The notes: generated from the sequence alone by a model not told the origin. 64,000 bases of DNA from Siderastrea siderea (GCA_964030785.1 OZ034969.1:1174201-1238200); one strand, 5' to 3'; positions 17,344 through 30,235 are shown, counted from the first letter of the stretch. A program made the numbers and translations.

Positions 17344-19770
17344 CAGGCCAGCGTAGTGTAGTTTAGTGTAGTGGGTCTTTAAGTTTTTTCCTTTAGCTGT
17401 ATATTCTTATCTTTTGTTTTATATGGGCTCCATCCAGGTTTGTTATCGTAACATTTTATAGATTTTCATCAAGTTAATAAACAGAAATTATTAAAAATTA
17501 TCATCGTTAAAACTGTTACCGTAAATGAAAAGGAAAGCAAAACTGGGTGTGATTATCCAGTGGTGGAAAGTTTGATTCTGATAACGCAGATAACGAATGT
17601 CTTAAAACGAGCGATTGATTGGACCTAATTAAGTCCTAACAGTTTATGATTACATTCGCTCGCCAGTTTCCTGGCAGCAGGGAAAAATTTCAATATGTTA
17701 TTTGCCAGCCAAATATAGCCAAAGAAATAAAGTCCGGCCTGAGACCGCAGACCTCCCAGCCGGTAAATAACCTATGCATATAGGCACATTCATTTCGGAT
17801 ACCGATACACAAAATCAACTCAGTTAAATGGAAAACTGGCAAAACGAGTACACTCTAGGTGTTAACAGGTTTGATTTTCATCTCAGCTCGTTTAGCCGAG
17901 TACTTGTTGCCCTTCCATTTATACCAGTTAACACCTTCCCAGGAAACGGAGTGCGCACCGTAATTGTAAAGGCCGTTCAGGCTGGAGTCGAGACAAGCCT
18001 TGTACCACCAGGCTCCCTTACAGCGAATGGCGCAGTTCTGACTTGAATCAATATCGTTGTCTCGATCTTTGGTGGAGAAAGCCATGCCACGATGAAACGA
18101 AAGGGAGGCACCAGCCGTTCCTACGAAACGACACGTGATACATGTTTTTAATGTCCCAAATTTGATAATTCTGTTATTAGAAGTATTGTCAAGCCACATA
18201 TTTTTTTGCGACTTCTTTACTCATAGATATAAGCTGATAGCCTATCGTTGTAAGGGACCAATCGGAACTTGTGCTTCCTTATATGGATAAGTGAAATGAA
18301 TTTGAGTATTGACAACCATACTAATGTTTCCTTGTCTACAAACAGCAGAATGGAACAATGATTGGAAATGACGCAGTTCCAAAAACTGACTGAAAATACC
18401 TGCTCTTCAATAATTGCAAGCGAGGATTCTCGCACACAAAAGGTATTTGATTACTCATTTCACACATATAGGTACATACCTGAGTATGTTCCCAGACTCA
18501 ATTTGTATTTGCTTCTTTCACTAGCAACACCGAAGAAGTCGCACTCGGCGTAGGCTGTTTTTCCGGTCGTGTCTTCAAGATCCACTCGAAGCTTGCTTCG
18601 TTATTTTGTCAGCCAGTGAATCTTGTCCAGTCCAAGCCAAAATTCACCATTCAGATTTCCGAAGCCTCGTTTGTAGTCATCCCAGCCGCGATAGAAATCA
18701 ACCGAGCCATCCAGTCTCTTCTGGATCACTGTCCACCCCCCACCGGCTGTTGTTTGGTCACAATACAAATCAAAGGGGCCAGCATTGTCAGGGTTGATCG
18801 TGTAAACGCCACTGATTCGTTGACCAGCCTTGTAGAGTTCAGCGCAGTTTTTGAAAACTGAAAATGCAATATACATGCTTTATGTTGCCGGAAAAGTCAT
18901 ATTACTTGATAGCAAAAGGCGTAAGAAAAACAACTGCAGCCTAAAATCATTCGAAGTAAGAAAGGTCAGCACGATAAACATTATTAGTAAACCAATATAT
19001 ACGACCACAATAGTGGGCTTAAATTGTTGTTGGTTCTCGTTCTTACATTTTTGTGAAGGTTTCCTTTTGGTTCTCAAGTTTTCCGTCCCTCACATAAACC
19101 GAAATTCCTAAATTCCCTTTTGATCTGGAAATAGCAGCCAAAAGTCTGCGCCTCTCTGTGGATTCAAACTGCAATTCAAACTGAAGGCGTGTTCATTTTT
19201 GTACAACAGCACTGCTCATTGCATTTCGGTCGTTGTTAAATCAACTTACTATGCAAGCGCATGACTACAGTGCAATCTGTTTGCACAAATGCTAAGAAAA
19301 CCACCCTTTAAATTAGAACTACTCCCTTTGAGGTCGGCTCTTAGTGTCCAGGGCTGATTGCTACGACAGTAACGACTGAGGATGACTGACATTTTGCAAA
19401 ACTTAGAAACGCAACACTTCTTAGGCAACCGATTTACTTAGAATTACTTAGAATTAATGTGTACCTTTGCTGATCGTTTTGTTTCCTTTCAATGATTTGA
19501 TTTCCTCCCTGATCTGTCTGAGCTCATGTTTCATTTTGTGAAGCAAAGCTTCGACCTTCTTGCTCCATTCTGCGTACAAATTGTTGTAGACGTTTTGACA
19601 ATTGGACCCCGCACCAGGGCTCACTCCGTTGGCAGTGCTCTGTGTGGCTGTCACAAGCAGCACGTAAACCAGAGTCAAGTCAGGAAGTGGGTTTGGCATG
19701 ATAAGCTTATTTGTCACAACCCGATGCGGCCTATCTGCAAGAAACAATGAAAACCGAATCAGCTGATGTT
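17344..19770. repeat. segmental duplication block 2, copy 1 (paired with 46,437-48,840)
   Basis: Sequence from GTGGGTCTTTAAG (about 17,370) onward matches 46,443 onward with small indels. It covers the last intergenic bases and the whole of lectin gene A, whose partner is pseudogene C. The 500 bases before gene A (17,344-17,854) hold no other gene. Confidence 0.85.
17855..19747 (-). pseudogene. fibrinogen-related (FReD) secreted lectin gene A, interrupted by one stop codon
   Basis: There are three exons on the - strand. Exon 1 is 19699-19465 (ATG at 19699; an earlier in-frame ATG at 19747) with a signal peptide (LVYVLLVTATQSTA) and a coiled-coil (ALLHKMKHELRQIREEI). Exon 2 is 18857-18480 (fibrinogen domain start, NCAELYKAG to LGTYSG). 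Exon 3 is 18120-17855 ([20 protein letters not shown] with the calcium-site acids, GAWWY, to KPVNT). All junctions are GT-AG and phase 1, matching gene B exactly in exon length (378 and 266 bases). The single defect is TAA at 18603-18601 inside exon 2, where genes B and C have CAA. Without it the product would have 292 residues. Such proteins are carbohydrate- or acetyl-binding lectins of innate immunity. The gene is a recent pseudogene or a null allele. Confidence 0.8.
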
Positions 19771-19774
19771 AAAG

Positions 19775-19949
19775 TAGTCTCCTACGCAGCCGGTCTTAGG
19801 GTCGTCACGCAACACTCCTCCCCACTAACGTACGGATGCTGTTAGTTTGGAGGAGCGTTGCGTGAGGACCCTAAGACCGGCTGCGCAGGAGACTGTTAGT
19901 GGGGAGGAGTGTTGCGTGACGACCCTAAGAACGGCTGCGTAGGAGACTA
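19775..19949. repeat. MITE with three inverted AGTCTCCT-type units, TA-flanked
   Basis: AGTCTCCTACGCAGCCGGTC starts the left end, and its complement ends the right end. A third copy in inverted orientation lies inside (about 19,850-19,895). The edges carry TA. Confidence 0.6.
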
Positions 19950-21456
19950 ATATTAAAGGGGTTATGTCACGCTATTAATTTTAGGATCGTTTTGAGAAGC
20001 TAAAAGTGTCTCGCATCAACTGAATTCCAAAAATAATGGTCTAGCTTCGTTATTAAAGACTATCTTACATCACTGAAACTGTTTCCTGTCGTCTGTTGCT
20101 ACCGATGACAAGGATGGAAATGGATTGAAACTTGAACAAATTGGGCCAAATTTTTAAAGTTTTGATGCTATGTCTTCAAAAATCACCAAAAAAAATTTTT
20201 TATGGTTAGCTCTTCCTGATAAAATTAATTTGATATCTTCCTCATAGTTTTACAGGAGCATTTTGTGTATGAGTAAAGGCAATGAGTAAAGATTTTAGCA
20301 CAGAAATGACCTTAAAAAGCAAATTCCTCGTGACGTAGCCCCTTTAATCATTTGTTAAGCGGCGCCTTTATATTTTACAACTGGAAAAACAAGAGGCTTT
20401 AGGTTTCCGTTTACATTAAGTACACTGAAATCAAAAGCCAAATTTTCGATTAGTTAAGAACAGTACAAGCCTGGAGGCTGTACTGATTTTCTGGAAACTT
20501 CAGAGTGCAGGAATATGAGTCGTTCTTCAAGCTTGGTGAGTGGTTTACTCACTTGTTGAGATTTCTGGAATACTTTTTGGTCGAAACGGCGAAAAATGTG
20601 CATTAAAAGTGAAAAGAAATTGTATTATAATCGAATGCAGGTAAAGAAGCCAAAAGGAAGGGGATATTAATTCATTATATTGTGCTACATAAATAATAAA
20701 TACAACGCTTAAGTATGTAATGTATGTGAAATGTATGTGACAAGTAATATTGCAGTTTTACCGGAATAACAATTTTGTCGCAGCTTAAATGCTAGTCGCG
20801 TTTGATAGATTAATGCGTCGATGACCACAATCTTCTAGAGCGCCCCTTTAGATAGGGTTGATCGATATCAATAAGCGCTGTGGTCTTATGCAATTTCACT
20901 TTAGAATGATCGAAAATAGGGCAGTATAAAACGTATGTGCTACTGCGATTATCCTACTGAAAGACAGGACGAACGAGGATCAATTATTCTCGTAAAAGAT
21001 TATTTATGTGATGTATAGTGCAGTTTTCTCAGCGTTGACCACGTTTTTCGATCATGAGCAGTCCTTGACCGTCTTTTAATACACACTTAAAGCTTTTGTA
21101 GCAACACTGTCCAGTACTTTAAACACTATCTACATTGTAAAGTCAGTGAAGGAAAAATATTTGTCCCAAATTTTGAAGCGTTTTTTAAATATTCTCTTGT
21201 TAACTCAGAGCAAGCGTTTTGTGTTGATGCTCTTTCGAGCATGTCATAGAATCACAAATTTTTGCAACTCAGACATCGCGTTTGGCCGCGAGATATGCAT
21301 GTCTACACAGAAAATGTTCAACTTACCAAAGACTTCCTGCTTCTTCTTCGCTTTTTTTTCGACTTGGATCGATAATAGAAGTGTAACTTCTGTGTCCTTT
21401 CAGTTATAGTTTTAATAGCTAATCAGTTTGGACAGTTTCCGGTGCAAAACCACGTA
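19950..21456. other. non-coding insertion relative to the second copy; no gene seen
   Basis: The duplicated copy jumps from the equivalent of 19,770 to 22,340 within about 60 bases (48,840-48,897), so this stretch was gained in copy 1 or lost from copy 2. Only short, unconvincing ORFs occur here. Confidence 0.5.
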
Positions 21457-21632
21457 CAGTTGAACCTCGATTTAACAAACCTCTATATAAGGAAGTCCTC
21501 GGTATAACGAACGATATTTTTCAGCCCAGTAATAGTGTAATGTATGGAAAAGAACCTCGATATAACGAGCCCTCGATATAACGAACCAATTTCCCCAGTC
21601 CCTTGGCACTTCGTTAAATCGAGGTTCCACTG
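21457..21632. repeat. pogo/Tigger-type MITE (CAGTTGAACCTCGA ends)
   Basis: The element begins CAGTTGAACCTCGA and ends TCGAGGTTCCACTG, with internal copies of CGATATAACGA, and is flanked by TA on both sides (21455-21456, 21633-21634). These ends and the TA target are characteristic of pogo-like Tc1/mariner MITEs. Confidence 0.75.
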
Positions 21633-21634
21633 TA

Positions 21635-23625
21635 TTAATCCTGCCCTCCCCCACAGCGCTCATAGGCCCCTCCACTGACCATATACGCCCCTATACCTCC
21701 TAGACAGTTGCTCAGTTATTAGAATTATGTGTGTTCATTATCATCGGTATTGCAGAAGTACGTGCGAAAAATTGAGGACCCTAAGTACACTGGTATCTAA
21801 CCGAACTGGTGAACTCTTTGTAAACTCTTTGTGGGTCATAACGAAGCAGGTTTAATTCGAGCAGTTTAATTTAGCTAAATTCAATTGCTCGAATTATCCT
21901 CACAAATAAAAAGCTTCTATAATGTCTGTAGTCACCTTTAAAGGCAACTATATCAAAGCTTATGTGGGTCTCATGTCAGTTAGCGGAAACAACTGAATAC
22001 AGCTGAAGTTAAATTCTTTTAAAATAATACCCTTTGAAAACTGTTTAGAGCCTGCATGTGCGTTGGCATCTATATTTCTTCAATTCAATTCAATTCAATT
22101 CAATTTTATTTAAACTCGGTAAAATTTATCATTAATAAATTCAACAAATAATAACAAAGCATAAGATATCCTAACATGCTAAAAAGACTGATCTTAAACA
22201 TTACAACTAATCTTAAACATTAATTACAATGCTAACTAAACCTGCTTTTCATAAATGCCGTGTCTCTAGCTTAACTTCTAACTCTAACTTCTCTAACTTC
22301 GGTACATGTTTACTCAAACAGTTGAAATATTTTTGTATTTTGGTTGAGAGGCAGTTCAAACTGTATTGTGTCTCTGTTTGATGACAACTGCGCCGATTTT
22401 CTTGTGAATATTTACGTTGTTTCGTTTTACGCTACAACTAGAAGATTGAGTGATAGATTTTTGATAAGGCTGAAGCAGCGCCCTCTCAAATGAAAACAAA
22501 GTGAATGAGTACGTGTTGTAATTAGTAACTGTTGAATTTGCTTTAAGAAACATCACCATAAATGGAGACGTAAAAAAGGTAATTTAGCCGAGGCAACTTT
22601 ACCAAGGTAAAAGTAGGTTTCCCTGGGGAAAGTGGCATTTTGCCGTGTAACTGATTTTACCTCGGGAGAATTTGTCGAGGTAAATTTTCGTGGTAAAGTG
22701 ACTGAGAACAATAGAAAATTCCCCAATTAAATCCCTCTGTGGATGAAAGGTTTATTTGGTTCCCCCAGGTAAACCTGTTAATGAGAAGCTGAGATTTGGA
22801 CACTGCAAGTGCAATGCGGGATCACCTACATGACCTAATTTGTAACCGGCGTCCACGCGTCGAATATTGAAGGTGGCTCCTTCTCGAGGAATGTTGTGAG
22901 TGCTGAAGTTTAATGGAATGCTGAGGCTTACAGCACGTTTGGAAATGTCTTAAGTTTTAACAGGACTAAGGATTTGGCGACGTATTCGTTGGACGTTGGA
23001 GCGGTTTGTTCATCTTTCTACTCGGGTCATAAAGAAAGACATTTCTTAATCGTCCATGTTTTTTCTCGCTTAAGATAACCAGCCAAAAATTTAACCCCCT
23101 TGAATTGTCTGTGTACATGTAACCAGGTAAATGAATACCCCAACAATTTTACCAAGGGAAAATTATACTGGTGAAATCACGGCCATCGTTAATACTGAAC
23201 ATTGAAAAGAAACGACAATCAGAAGAAAACGATTACAAATAAAAAAACGTGGAGACTGGGTCGAGAGGTGAATACTTGTAGTGTATCGACTGCAATTTCA
23301 TCGTTTTATTTCTGAATATTTTGTTTTTAATTTCGTATTGTTTCTGAACGAAAGAGACGGTTAAGTAAATGGGCAAAACATGATTTAACATTACATGTAA
23401 AAGGCGACGTTTGTATAGAATTTCGACAGTGGAGTAAATTTTGCGGGAACTTTTTTTTGCAGATCGTGAAAAAAACCCCACAAAAATCGCAAAAATTTAG
23501 TGCCACACCTGTAGGTTGTGTGCTACAAAATAAGAGCGCGGATAACTTTTTGGCTAGTCGGTATCTTCGTTCGTTCGAGATACGTTTCCAGTCGTGTATT
23601 AATAGAGTCGAAAGTCGAGTACATG
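21635..23625. other. non-coding; (AATTC)n microsatellite and duplication block 3
   Basis: A pentanucleotide repeat AATTC lies at about 22,080-22,106. From about 22,340 to 23,210 the sequence matches 48,897-49,830 in copy 2, including several TTTACC/GGTAAA inverted motifs that look like an old TIR repeat. No gene is supported. Confidence 0.5.
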
Positions 23626-25567
23626 TTAAGAGCCAGTGTCTGTAAATATCGAAAACCCGGCGCCAGTTGTGAAATTTTCGATTTCTTCATATTTTGCCTA
23701 AATAAACCCTTTAGTAAGTTATTTTCGAAAATACAATTAAAAGTTCCTAAAGCGCTTTAGTTTTTTCAAAATCGAGGAAAGTCTGAAAATCGCCATTTTG
23801 GCTTCCCGCCGCCATCAAAAAAAGGGTAAAATGGTGCATTTTCTATTCGCTCGTACAGCTAAACGCTGTAATGTTTACCGATGTACTTTAAACAAATCAT
23901 AACACCATTCCTGCTCTTTCCAAAACTGTAATTTATTTGCGAAAAGCTTTTAAATTTTATATCTTTCTAGCTGTTTAATCTACCCCGCTCTAAGCCCTTC
24001 AACGGATAAGCAAATTTTAGCTAATTTGTAAACCATAGAAAGCCCACTGGTACATTTAATTTCAAGCCGAAATTACGATGGTCGTTAAGCTTATACTTCA
24101 TATTATGCTGTGTGAAAATTTCTTCCGCGGCCCGACAAAAGTGTCCCGTTGAGAGACGGAAACGATGAGTCAGTTTTGGCAACGCGACCAATTTACACTG
24201 CAAACAAACGTCTGTAAATAAACCCAACATCAATCAAAAATCAGCTCAGAAAACCTTCTACAGTTCAATATCAGAAATCATACACATTGTAACTTAAAAT
24301 ACTTTTTATTTTGATGAAAAAACATCCTACCTTTGGGTATTCGTCGTAAAATAGATGCTAAAAGAAGAAGCTTTGATTCTAGCTTTAGTTATCCGAATAA
24401 ATTACACCGAATAAATTACATCTCAACCACAGGTCGAAAAGTCAATGCAATCATCTGTTCGTCACACAAGGATCGTATTTGAGTATTTCCCTCCTTGTAC
24501 TGCAAAATAACATGTTTTATAGCAAGGAAATTAACTTATTATCTTGAAAAGTTAACATTCGTGGTACTTTAAGCGTTCTTAAAAACAAACATCTGTTTCC
24601 ACTCGCTTACATTTGCGTGACAAGAATTCCCTTGCTGCTAAAGCGGCAAACTGTATCGAAAAGATAAAATGCAGTTTTCAGTAGATTAAAACCGCTCATC
24701 GTAGGGAATATGTTGCAGAATTTGCGTTGAATAGTTACTGGCAGCGAGGAGGACTTAATAAATAAAATAGTGCATGACAGACTAGTGAAAGCTAGTCATT
24801 TGAAATTAATTTCCAGCCAGTCTGTCCAACAGAAATACCCTTATTCTGAGAAAACACAACAAAGTCTAACATGGTTAAACTTACCAAGGTGGTTGAAGGA
24901 TGATCAACTTGACTGTTAGTATTCTGGTAAAATAATAGGAATGTGTTTCTTGCCTAGCTAGTACTAAAAGTTTTAAGACGGCCATGTCAAAGAGCCTGTC
25001 GTGACAAAATTTGTTTTAGCGTGATTGGGGATTGGGGCGAACGCCGGGGAGTGGGTGGGGGTAAGGGCATAGTAGGGCTTTCGGAGAGAAAAATATGCAG
25101 GTGTTACACTAAAGGCTACATTACTGAAATGATGCGAATAAAGAAAGTTACAATGCACATGGATATTTTTGTCTGTATTCCCGTTGTTATTTTTATAATA
25201 ACATTAATCGACAATGATCCCTTAACCAGTGATATAAACAAAATTTATATTTTAAAAAATCTATTTGTATACATATACTCTGCCAGACTAAATGTTTTAC
25301 TGTAACCTGAATCGAAAGTAAGAAATAATGTGTATAAAGTCATTTCTCTTTCGTAAAACCCTTCCTGTTGCGGTAATATTTGTTTTTCGGCCCACGGCAC
25401 GAGCTTTACAAATCAATCTTGCAGTGTTATTGTGTGGTCTTTTTAAATTTACTCCACAGAGCAACTACAACAATCTACTAATTCTTAAAGAAGAGAAATG
25501 TAGGGTACATTCCTCCGTACTGGCGGGGTTGGTGTTTGAAGTTCCAAGGCAACCCCACCTTTAGCTT

Positions 25568-26190
25568 TTATATTTCCTTGCTTTTAACTAAGGCACACAG
25601 ATCGTACTGATCGACAACAATAGTGTGGGTGATATGAGGGAAGGTGTCTCTGGCTGTAGAGTAGTTAACTTGCTCTTCTACCGCGAGCACGTCTTGCTCC
25701 GTCACCTGCACTTCTTGCTGACAACCTTTTGCTGCCAAACGAGAGAAGAAGGATGAAATTTGCTGGGCGGATAGAATTTCCGTTACGGCAAGCAGCTTGT
25801 CACCATTTGGACCGCGAGCTCGAAGCATTTCTTTGGCGCAACATCGGGGTCTACTTCCTTCCCGGTGCCAGTTAAGACTTCTGCGCGTCCCTAAATCTTT
25901 CAGCCTCAGGCCCAGTCGTCCTTGTAGCCTTGGTCGTTGTCGGCTGACACATACGAGGCTGGGACTTGTAACGAAGGCACAAGGCCTGTACCTTCCTGAA
26001 GGTGAGAGGCGTACTCCTGTTTTGCAAGGTCTAAGATGCAATACTTTTCAGGGGACAGCTCACAGGCTTCCAGGGAAAGGTGCCGTTCCATAGTAGAGTC
26101 GTTGGAACACACGTACACAGCCCTCTTGTGGACACGGGAACAAATCTCCAGTACTGGGCAAAGCAGGCGTCTTACGAACTTGAGGAACAT
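25568..26190 (-). pseudogene. fragment of an unidentified protein at the inner end of the left arm
   Basis: On the - strand, frames at 26190-25906 and 26041-25568 together read as a degraded coding region: LSPEKYCILDLAKQEY, then AQQISSFFSRLAAK, VQVTEQDVLAVEEQVN and VVDQYDLCALV before a stop. The same end occurs inverted at 26783-27034. I do not recognise the family. It may be the relic of the protein once encoded by the element. Confidence 0.45.
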
Positions 26191-26782
26191 CGGTTGTTTC
26201 TGTGCTGGATTGCCTAGGCTGCCTGACCGTGGCTATCGTTTTAAAATGACCGTTTGAAAACGGAGCGGAGAACCAACTGTAGTTTACATCTGAGATAGAT
26301 TAACACCTTTGGATTAAATTACTATACCAATGGTAAAGAATAAGTAATTTAAATAACAGAGTGCGGAAAATTGAAATGTCATGGCCATCCAAGGCCCCTT
26401 CCCTTGTACACCCTAGGGTAAAACGTTGCTTGACTTTGAATTTATAAAGACTTTTCTGTATGAAATTTCTTCTCAAAATTCGTTTTCTCGTAAATAAAAC
26501 AGTTATAGAGCCCTTTAATACCAACATACTACCTTTCTAAAATCATAAAATAACAAACGTAAAGCGACTGACCTGTATCAGTTTTGTCCACCACAAAACG
26601 CTTTCCTGAAACAATGCCATACGCTCGCCATACCACATTTACTTCCCTATCGCCACGCTCGAAATTGTGCAATTGATTATTCCAAGGAATAATAAATTCA
26701 AAGTCAGGCAATGTTTTACCTACGTCTTACCTAAAAGCCAAGTTTGACATCGGTCAAGGCACCGGGAAGAAACTAGACCCCG

Positions 26783-27034
26783 ATGTTGTCGCCAAAGGCA
26801 TGCGTCGAGCTCGAGGGCCCAAATGGTGAGAGGTTGTTTGCCCAGCAAATTTCATCCTTCTTCTCTCGTTTGGCAGCGAAAGCGTGTCAGCAAAAGGTGC
26901 AGGTGACGGAGCAAGATGTGCTTGCCGTAGAAGAGCAAGTGGACTTCTCTACAGCCAGAGACACCGTGCTTTCCTCCCCTCATATCACCCACCCTATTGT
27001 TGTCGATCAGTACGATCTGTATGCCTTAGTTTAA
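26783..27034 (+). pseudogene. inverted second copy of the unidentified protein end
   Basis: In 83 residues it repeats the left-arm protein end (AQQISSFFSRLAAKACQQ, VTEQDVLAVEEQV, VVDQYDLYALV) on the opposite strand. Conserved amino acids despite base changes suggest it was coding when the arms were made. Function unknown. Confidence 0.45.
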
Positions 27035-27044
27035 AGCAGGAAAT

Positions 27045-27403
27045 CAAGAGAAAATAGGGGGTAGAGAGGGACACTGTCAGTGTAGGCTTTGGGATTTGTC
27101 AAGCTCGGTAAAGTTATTTTTAGATGGCAATTTTGGAACGGAAGTCTGTTTTCCGGACGTCCGCATAAAGGCAACCTCGATATGGCGTTTGAAGATCCAT
27201 TCAAAATTTTGCTTGTAATGGCGGACCAAGTGGTGTTACGTTTTGTCGATGAAAACGACTTCGAAAAACAAGGGAAATGGTATTTATGCGGACGTTTCGG
27301 GAAACCGACCCGTTGAAAAGCCAGTATATAAATAACTTTTGTAGAATTGACATATCCCAACCAACGCCCTCAGTGTCCCTCTCTGTTTCCTTATTTTCTC
27401 TTG
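27045..27403. mobile_element. 359-bp MITE nested in the right arm
   Basis: The ends are CAAGAGAAAATA and TATTTTCTCTTG with further inverted similarity (GAGAGGGACACTG/CAGTGTCCCTCTC). The flanks carry a 7-bp duplication AGGAAAT (27038-27044 and 27404-27410). The left arm of the host element has the site once, uninterrupted, near 25,570-25,580. Confidence 0.85.
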
Positions 27404-29357
27404 AGGAAATATAAAAGTTAAAGGTGGGGTTGCCTTGGAACTTCAAGCACCAACCCCGCCAGTACGTACGGAGGAATGTACCCTACATTTCTCTTCTTTA
27501 AGAATTAGTAGATTGTTGTAGTTGCTCTGTGGAGTAAATTTAAAAAGACCACACAATAACACCGCAAGATTGATTTGTAAAGCTCGTGGCGTGGGCCGAA
27601 AAACAAATATTACCGCAACAGGAAGGGTTTTACGAAAGAGAAATGATTTTATACACATTATTTCTTACTTTCAATTCAGGTTACAGTAAAACAGTTTGTC
27701 TGGCAGAATATATGTATACAAATAGATTTTTTAAAATATAAATTTTGTTCATATCACTGGTTAAGGGATCATTGTCGATTAATGTTATTATAAAAATAAC
27801 AACGGGAATACAGACAAAAATATCCATGTGCATTGTAACTTTCTTTATTCGCATCATTTCAGTAATGTAGCCTTTAGTGTAACACCTGCATATTTTTCTC
27901 TCCGAAAGCCCTACCTTCCCTTTACCCCCACCCACTCCCCGGCGTTCGCCCCAATCCCCAATCACGCTAAAACAAATTTTGTCACGACAGGTTCTTTGAC
28001 ATGGCCGTCTTAAAACTTTTAGTACTAGCTAGGCAAGAAACACATTCCTATTATTTTACCAGAATACTAACAGTCAAGTTGATCATCCTTCAAACACCTT
28101 GGTAAGTTTAACCATTTTAGACTTTGTTGTGTTTTCTGAGAATAAGGGTATTTCTGTTGGACAGACTGGCTGGAACTTAATTTCAAATGACTGGCTTTCA
28201 CTAGTCTGTCACTGTTTTATTTTTAGGACTTTAAGTCCTCCTCGCTGCCAGTAACTATTCAACGCAAATTCTGCAACATATTCCCTACGATGAACAGTTT
28301 TAATTTATTGAAAACTACATTTTATCTTTTCGATACAGTTTGCCGCTTTAGCAGCAAGGGAATTCTTGTCACGCAAATGTAAGCGAGTGGAAACAGATGT
28401 TTGTTTTTAAGAACGCTTAAAGTACCACGAATGTTAACTTTTCAAGATAATAAGTTAATTTCCTTGCTATAAAACATGTTATTTTGCAGTACAAGGAGGG
28501 AAATACTCAAATACGATCCTTGTGTGACGAACAGATGATTGCATTGACTTTTCGACCTGTGGTTGAGATGTAATTTATTCGGTGTCGGATAACTAAAGCT
28601 AGAATCAAAGCTTCTTCTTTTAGCATCTATTTTACGACGAATACCCAAAGGTAGGATGTTTTTTCATCAAAATAAAAAGTATTTTAAGTTACAATGTGTA
28701 TGATTTCTGATATTGAACTGTAGAAGGTTTTCTGAGCTGATTTTTGATTGATGTTGGGTTTATTTATAGTAACGTTTGTTTGCAGTACAAATTGGTCGCG
28801 TTGCCAAAATTGACTCATCGTTTCCGTCTCTCAACGGGACACTTTTGTCGGGCCGCGGAAGAAATTTTCACACAGCATAATATGAAGTATAAGCTTAACG
28901 ACCATCGTAGTTTCGGCTTGAAATTCAATGTACCAGTGGGCTTTCTATGGTTTACAAATTAGCTAAAATTTGCTTATCCGATGAAGCACCTAGAGCGGGG
29001 TAGATAAAACAGCTAGAAAGATATAAAATTTAAAAGCTTTTCCCAAATAAACTACAGTTTTGGAAAAAGCAGGAATGGTGTTATGATTTGTTTAAAGTAC
29101 ATTGGTAAACATTACTGCGTTTAGCTGTACGAGCGAAAAGAAAATGCACCATTTTACCCTTTTTTTGATGGCGGCGGGAAGCCAAAATGGCGATTTTCAG
29201 ACTTTCCTCGATTTTGAAAAAACTAAAGCGCCTTAGGAACTTTTAATTGTATTTTCGAAAATAACTTACTAAAGGGTTTATTTAGGCAAAATATGAAGAA
29301 ATCGAAAATTTCACAACTGGCGCCGGGTTTTCGATATTTACAGACACTGGCTCTTAA

Positions 29358-29845
29358 ATCGGAAAACGAATAATGAGCAAGAATTTCAACCGAAAAGAAG
29401 TTGTACCAACACAAGAGTAAATAATGTTTTGTCACGTCAAAACAGCTACTAAGCATTAAAAGCCTAATAAAACTTCCTTCCCTAAGAGTAAGAAAGAAAC
29501 GTGTTATTAAGACGCACTAAAAAGTTCGAGAACTACGCGAAGAATACATTCTATGCAAGTAATGCAAACGAAATTTCGTCGAACTTTCTTTTTTTCCATT
29601 TAAACAGAGTGCCCTAACAATCTTTTTTTAAATTGCTGTTATAAATATCTACCTTGTTTATACCCTAAAAGGTAGCACGAAAGATATGTGTGTTATTAGG
29701 AAATATCTTTTTCTTAGAACCTTTATTTTCTCCTAAGATTGTCGAGACGCGTAAGCGAAATAAAACTGCCGGGGTTTTAATCAGGCTTCACCGAATAAGG
29801 CTGTGAAGCAGTCTACGTCCGCAGGTCGAACATAATGATGATGAA

Positions 29846-29897
<52 letters not shown>

Positions 29898-30235
29898 TTC
29901 ATGATGATGATGGTGATCATCATGAGGATGATGGTGATGGTGATAAACAGAGTAGTTTTGGAAACAGACAGATAAAGCAATCAGATAAGAAGATGGAATA
30001 CCAACACCCTTTATTGTTTCTTTTATAACCATAGAATAGAAGCAAAGTTTTTCAACTTAAATTCAATATCAGTAACCCATCTCAAAGAATACAATTTTTT
30101 AAAATTAAAGTCTAATATCAGGTGGCTGCTACCTCTGAGTTCAGACGCGCTAACACAAAGTAATTGAATGACAATCTACTGTAAAGTAGCGAACGCCGCT
30201 TTATCCAAACTGCGAAAGATGATCAGTTTTAGCGT
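29358..30235. other. non-coding with an (ATG/ATC)n microsatellite
   Basis: A trinucleotide ATG run spans about 29,831-29,943. Read on the - strand it gives a poly-His frame, which is not a gene. Nothing else is recognisable. Confidence 0.6.

Larger units (their letters stand above)
23626..29357. mobile_element. 5.7-kb TTAA-flanked element with terminal inverted repeats over 2 kb
   Basis: TTAA stands at both ends (23626-23629 and 29354-29357). Between them the left arm (23630 to about 25,880) is the reverse complement of the right arm (about 26,750-29,353), and short ORFs are mirrored: 24021-24233 (-) with 28744-28962 (+), and 25021-25305 (+) with 27681-27965 (-). The right arm has an extra 366 bases from a nested MITE. 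The unique core is about 870 bases. TTAA targets fit piggyBac or Kolobok; no transposase is recognisable, so this is a non-autonomous foldback-like element. Confidence 0.7.

Noticed and set aside
25021..25305. 94-residue ORF with a near-identical mirrored copy at 27,681-27,965
   Set aside because: Identity comes from the inverted arms; composition and lack of domain resemblance do not support a gene.
29781..30032. ORF on the - strand with a long poly-His run
   Set aside because: It is the translation of an ATG-type microsatellite; no other coding sign.
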